NCBI GenBank assembly: GCA_050942995.1
Contig: JBMNOI010000080.1
Span: forward strand, 1 to 17,394
Length of the DNA stretch: 17,394 bases
Reading direction: 5' to 3'
Source: JBMNOI01 sp050942995
Lineage (GTDB): Bacteria > Chloroflexota > Anaerolineae > UBA1429
Shown here: one piece after another, positions 14,366-17,394 of the stretch
How the letters are laid out: each line of letters starts with the position of its first letter
Position numbering within the stretch: the first letter of the stretch is position 1
Program-made: the position numbers and the translations under genes
The notes under the pieces: model-generated
Database searches by the model: none
Told to the model about the DNA's origin: nothing
The model's input: only the letters and a program-made list of their open reading frames with translations

Positions 14366-14998
14366 ATGAACGATGTGCGACAGGCTCTCTCTCATGTGCT
14401 ATGGATGGGCGGGTCGCCCTGCTCCGGCAAAACCACCATCAGCGACATTCTGGCCGAGCGTTACGATCTGCAGGTATACCACTGCGATCGAGCCTGGGAC
14501 GATCATTGTCGCCGCGCCCACCCGGAACAACACCCCTACCTGTATCGTCTCCAGAGCATGACGTGGGATGAGATCTGGATGCGCCCTGTGGATGAGCTGC
14601 TGAGGGATGAGATGATCATCTACCGGGAAGAGTTTCCGATGATCGTCGATGATCTGCTGGCGTTGCCGGCATCGCGCCCCGTCCTGGCAGAGGGCACCGC
14701 CCTGATGCCCGAGTGTGTAATGCCCCTGCTCGATTCATCGCACCGCGCCATCTGGGTGTTGCCCACCAAAGAGTTTCAGCTCTATGCCTATCCCCGCCGT
14801 GGGGAATGGGTACAGGATCTTCTGAGTCGGTGCAGCCATCCAGACGAGGCATTTCGCCGCTGGATGGATCGCGACGCAGCCTTTGCGGACGAGATGGCGC
14901 GCCGAGCCGTCGACCGAAAGCTAGAGATCCTCTGGGTCGACGGCGAATACTCGATCGAGGAGAACGCCGCCCGAATTGCAGCACACATGGGATTGTAG
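14366..14998 (+). CDS. P-loop kinase-like protein of unknown substrate
   Basis: A 210-residue P-loop NTPase resembling small-molecule kinases (AAA_33/shikimate-kinase/zeta-like group). The Walker A motif GGSPCSGKTT (15-24; Gly16, Gly21, Lys22, Thr23) is intact. HCDRAWDD (39-46) has an Asp in the usual substrate-binding place, VLAEGTALMP (106-115) resembles the strand bearing the second acidic residue, and the basic stretch YPRRGEW (142-148) may be the lid. The protein is rich in Asp, Glu, Arg and Trp and has no signal peptide or membrane segment. The ATG at 14366 follows AAGGAGG with 7-nt spacing. It is transcribed away from the methyl-cycle operon, with its own candidate promoter. A phosphotransferase role is likely; the substrate cannot be named. 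Confidence 0.8.
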   Translation: MNDVRQALSHVLWMGGSPCSGKTTISDILAERYDLQVYHCDRAWDDHCRRAHPEQHPYLYRLQSMTWDEIWMRPVDELLRDEMIIYREEFPMIVDDLLALPASRPVLAEGTALMPECVMPLLDSSHRAIWVLPTKEFQLYAYPRRGEWVQDLLSRCSHPDEAFRRWMDRDAAFADEMARRAVDRKLEILWVDGEYSIEENAARIAAHMGL

Positions 14999-15001
14999 CG
15001 G

Positions 15002-15029
15002 TTGACCCGATCGCCCCGCGGATTATGAT
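15002..15029 (+). promoter_or_regulatory. Promoter of the phosphoesterase-MBL-acetyltransferase set
   Basis: TTGACC (15002-15007), a 16-nt spacer and TATGAT (15024-15029), starting 4 nt after the P-loop gene's stop. Transcription would begin near 15036, leaving about 35 nt before the GTG start. Confidence 0.65.
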
Positions 15030-15070
15030 ATCTTTATGTAACGATATGTCGCGGAATGAAAGGAGGGATC

Positions 15071-15733
15071 GTGATCATTGTTGCCCTGACCGACCTGCAC
15101 GGCAGCACCGATCATCTGAGCACCGCCACGACCGATCTGGCCGCGGCCGACCTGGTGTTGCTTTGCGGTGATATCACTCATTTCGGCCATCGAGCAGACG
15201 CCGCCCGCGTTATCGAGGCCGTGAGAACCTATAATCAGCGCATACTGGCCGTGGCCGGCAATTGCGATCATCCGGACGTGGCCGATTATCTGTTGGAAGA
15301 GGATATCGATCTGCATCGCCGCCACCTGATGGTGGGCGGCATCGCCTTTGCCGGGCTGGGCGGCGCGCTGCCCGGTCCCGGCTGGTCGCCCAATCAGTAC
15401 AGCGAAACCGAGGCGCGGCGTATGCTGGACGAGATCGCCATCGGTCTGCCGCCGGATGTGCCCAGCGTGCTCGTCAGCCACCAGCCTCCCTTCGATACCG
15501 CCACCGATCTGGTGCGTGTCGGCCACCATGTGGGCAGCGAGGCGGTGCTGGGCTTTATCCGTCATCAGCAGCCTCTCTATTGCTTCACCGGCCATATACA
15601 CGAGAGCCGCGGGGTCGATGCCGTGGGGCTCACCACTGTGATCAATCCGGGCCCCTTCCGCCACGGTCATTACGCCGTCGTGGACACTGAGCGCGAGACG
15701 GTGAATCTTCGCCAGGTCGCCACAGGAGGCTGA
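15071..15733 (+). CDS. Calcineurin-like metallophosphoesterase
   Basis: A 220-residue cytosolic dimetal phosphoesterase with every family motif: TDLHG (7-11; Asp8, His10), CGDITH (32-37; Asp34, His37), GNCD (63-66; Asn64), VSHQPP (135-140; His137) and TGHIHES (173-179; His175, His177). The small size and layout resemble predicted phosphoesterases related to Icc. The GTG at 15071 is preferred over the in-frame ATG at 15056 because AAAGGAGG (15058-15065) sits 5 nt before the GTG and inside the longer version. The next gene begins 5 nt after the stop. The substrate (cyclic nucleotide, phosphoprotein or other phosphoester) is not shown by the sequence. Confidence 0.9.
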   Translation: MIIVALTDLHGSTDHLSTATTDLAAADLVLLCGDITHFGHRADAARVIEAVRTYNQRILAVAGNCDHPDVADYLLEEDIDLHRRHLMVGGIAFAGLGGALPGPGWSPNQYSETEARRMLDEIAIGLPPDVPSVLVSHQPPFDTATDLVRVGHHVGSEAVLGFIRHQQPLYCFTGHIHESRGVDAVGLTTVINPGPFRHGHYAVVDTERETVNLRQVATGG

Positions 15734-15738
15734 TCGAG

Positions 15739-16431
15739 ATGGCGTCTCCTCGTGTCATTCCCCTATCGCTGGGCATCGCCCGCGCCTATCTGGTCATCGA
15801 CGAGCGCCCCATCCTGGTGGATGCCGGTCCGCCGCGCAGCGAACGCCGCCTGTTACGCGCCATCGAAGCCGAGGGGGTCAATCCTGACGAGATCGCCCTG
15901 CTGCTGCTCACCCATGCCCACACGGACCATTTCGGCGGCCTGCCCGCCGTCAAAGCGCGTTGTGGGGCCCCTGTGGCCGTGCAGCGGCTGGCCGCCCCTG
16001 CTCTGCAGCGTGGCGTGAACGAGTCGATGCGACCGGTGAGTGCCCTGGGACACATCTTTCGACTCATCGCCTCGAGCAGTGCCCACGGCCCCCGGGTGGA
16101 TGCCGACATTATCGTCAATGATGAGCTGAGCCTGCGCGAATTCGGCGTGGCCGGTCGCGCGATATCTACCCCCGGCCATACGCCGGGATCGCTCTCGGTG
16201 GTGCTGGATAACGGTGAGGTCATCATCGGAGATCTGCTCATGGGTAGTTTCATCCGTCGCCATCGCCCAATGCTGCCCTTTTTCGCCGACGATGTGGCGC
16301 AGCTCCGTCGCAGCCTGAGCCGCCTGCTGGAGATGGAGCCCAAACGCATTTATGCGTCTCACGGTCGCGAGTTTGACTGTCAGCATATCATCGAGCAGTT
16401 GATGCTCGAAGCGACGGAAGGAGAGGGATGA
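15739..16431 (+). CDS. Metallo-beta-lactamase-fold hydrolase (glyoxalase II-like)
   Basis: A 230-residue metallo-beta-lactamase-fold hydrolase. The zinc site is complete: THAHTDH (58-64), STPGHTPGS (143-151; His147), IGDLLMG (163-169; Asp165) and ASHGR (206-210; His208). The opening PRVIPLSLGIARAYLV fits the general glyoxalase-II-like hydrolase group rather than beta-lactamases or nucleases. The ATG at 15739 follows AGGAGG, which lies in the end of the phosphoesterase gene, with 9-nt spacing. The stop overlaps the next start as ATGA. There is no signal peptide. The substrate is unknown; thioesters or lactones are typical in the family. Confidence 0.9.
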   Translation: MASPRVIPLSLGIARAYLVIDERPILVDAGPPRSERRLLRAIEAEGVNPDEIALLLLTHAHTDHFGGLPAVKARCGAPVAVQRLAAPALQRGVNESMRPVSALGHIFRLIASSSAHGPRVDADIIVNDELSLREFGVAGRAISTPGHTPGSLSVVLDNGEVIIGDLLMGSFIRRHRPMLPFFADDVAQLRRSLSRLLEMEPKRIYASHGREFDCQHIIEQLMLEATEGEG

Positions 16432-17394
16432 CAGAGTCTTCCGAACAACGGGTCGAATATCTGACGGCCGAGACGGAACAGGGCCGGGCGGCCATTCGCG
16501 AGGTCATGGATCGCTCGTATCAAGCCGATATAGAGAGGATTCCGCCGGGGTGGGCGCGTGTACGACTGGTCGATGGCGTGCCGGTATCGTTCATCCTCAT
16601 CGATCCCGATCGCCGCATCGACCTGATGGCCGGAGAGATGCGCTACGCCTTTATCGCCGACGCGGCCACGCGCACCGATCGGCGGGGAGAGGGGCATTTT
16701 CGCGCCACGCTGGATGAGGCTTTTGCCCGCCTGCGCGACGCCGATATCCCCCTGGTCATCACGCATGGCCGCGTCGACCTGTACCGTCGTTTCGGCTTTG
16801 ATGTGTTCACCCACCATTGCGGCATCTTTGCCCGCGCCTCCCGCATCGAAGCGCACCTGGGTCTCAAGCATCCTCCTCAAGCCCGGGAGAGGCTCCGCAC
16901 CATGGATGCGCCCTATGTCCATCCCAATCTGCTGGTCGTCGAAGAGGCAACCGGCATCGGCGCATCCAGCGGCGTCGAGTCGTTACCCGCCGCCCGCACG
17001 GTGCTCCAGGCAGCCGCCGCCATCGCCCGGGAACGCGGACGAGAGCGCATCCTCTTTGAGCATCCTGCCGCGCCCAGCTACGGCTCGCGCTATCCCATCT
17101 ACTCCTCTCTGGAGACGCCGCTGACGAGCCTGGCCCGAACCTGCGGCGCGCTTATTTGCGTGCAGGGCGCCGAGCCCGAGGGCGAGCCGGTGCCCGATGC
17201 CGACTGGGTCAAGGTGCTGGATGCGCGCCTGCTTGTGGAGCAGGCTCTGCGCCATGTCACCGAGTGGTACGATGAGATACCCGAAACCGCCGTTTGCTTC
17301 GAAAGCGACGCCGGCACCGTCGCCATCGTCGGGGCCTCTAGCAGGGTCGAGGCCCGCGCCGACATGGACCCGGAGATGACCTGCATCAACTGGC
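16428..17394 (+). CDS. Eis-like GNAT N-acetyltransferase, partial at the window edge
   Basis: An open frame from ATG 16428 that stays open to the end of the window (322 codons seen, stop codon missing). The N-terminal part looks like a GNAT acetyltransferase: FIADAATRTDRRGEGHF (75-91) contains the acetyl-CoA pyrophosphate-loop pattern RRGEGH, and VDLYRRFGFDVF (116-127) is the usual GNAT tyrosine-bearing helix. A second, GNAT-like region follows at about 160-265. The segment WVKVLDARLLVEQAL near 268-282 resembles the start of the SCP2-like C-terminal domain of Eis-type enzymes. The start overlaps the MBL stop as ATGA and has GGAGAGGG just upstream, so translation is likely coupled. The Eis resemblance is by pattern only. 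Substrate unknown. Confidence 0.7.
   Translation, partial: MTESSEQRVEYLTAETEQGRAAIREVMDRSYQADIERIPPGWARVRLVDGVPVSFILIDPDRRIDLMAGEMRYAFIADAATRTDRRGEGHFRATLDEAFARLRDADIPLVITHGRVDLYRRFGFDVFTHHCGIFARASRIEAHLGLKHPPQARERLRTMDAPYVHPNLLVVEEATGIGASSGVESLPAARTVLQAAAAIARERGRERILFEHPAAPSYGSRYPIYSSLETPLTSLARTCGALICVQGAEPEGEPVPDADWVKVLDARLLVEQALRHVTEWYDEIPETAVCFESDAGTVAIVGASSRVEARADMDPEMTCINW

Noticed and set aside
15056..15070. ATG at 15056 as the phosphoesterase start
   Set aside because: The only good Shine-Dalgarno (AAAGGAGG) lies after it and is correctly spaced for the GTG at 15071.
1..17394. CRISPR arrays, tRNA or rRNA genes, insertion sequences, phage genes
   Set aside because: I saw no spaced direct repeats, no tRNA-like T-loop/CCA patterns, no transposase or integrase motifs and no abrupt base-composition change.

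Overview
The window reads as a high-GC bacterial chromosome segment with no mobile elements, CRISPR arrays, tRNA or rRNA genes that I can see. The character of the genes (a core MetE-like methionine synthase, a short archaeal/thermophile-type SAH hydrolase, Chloroflexus-like GT2/GT4 enzymes, and a GT-C-like membrane protein with beta-rich C-terminal repeats) points to a member of the Chloroflexota. That placement is inference from protein style, not from a marker gene. Ten genes on the minus strand fill positions 109-13946 and four on the plus strand run from 14366 off the right edge. They diverge from a control region at about 14200-14365.

Region 1 (109-9001, minus strand) looks like a glycan-assembly unit. 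A sigma-70-type promoter (TTGTCA-16-TATACT) precedes rmd, then gmd, a phosphomannomutase/phosphoglucomutase, a TatD-family hydrolase, a GT2 and a GT4 glycosyltransferase, and a polytopic GT-C-like membrane protein. Gmd plus Rmd should convert GDP-D-mannose to GDP-D-rhamnose. The mutase could supply mannose-1-phosphate and the transferases could use the product. The mutase, tatD, GT2 and GT4 genes are spaced by 7 nt, 1 nt and a 4-nt ATGA overlap. rmd appears to use a CTG start codon.

Region 2 (9203-14259, minus strand) is a complete activated-methyl-cycle operon under a SAM-I (S-box) riboswitch. The order is promoter TTGACA-17-TAGTAT, S-box aptamer with an unusually long P3 arm, intrinsic terminator, MetE-like core methionine synthase, PfkB-family kinase, S-adenosylhomocysteine hydrolase (ahcY), SAM synthetase (metK), and a strong hairpin terminator. 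The kinase sits where an adenosine kinase would be useful, to remove the adenosine made by AhcY. This riboswitch-controlled set is the most interesting system in the window.

Region 3 (14312-17394, plus strand) holds a P-loop kinase-like protein with its own promoter, then a second promoter (TTGACC-16-TATGAT) driving a tightly packed set: a calcineurin-like metallophosphoesterase, a metallo-beta-lactamase-fold hydrolase and an Eis-like GNAT acetyltransferase that runs off the window. I cannot assign a pathway to this set.
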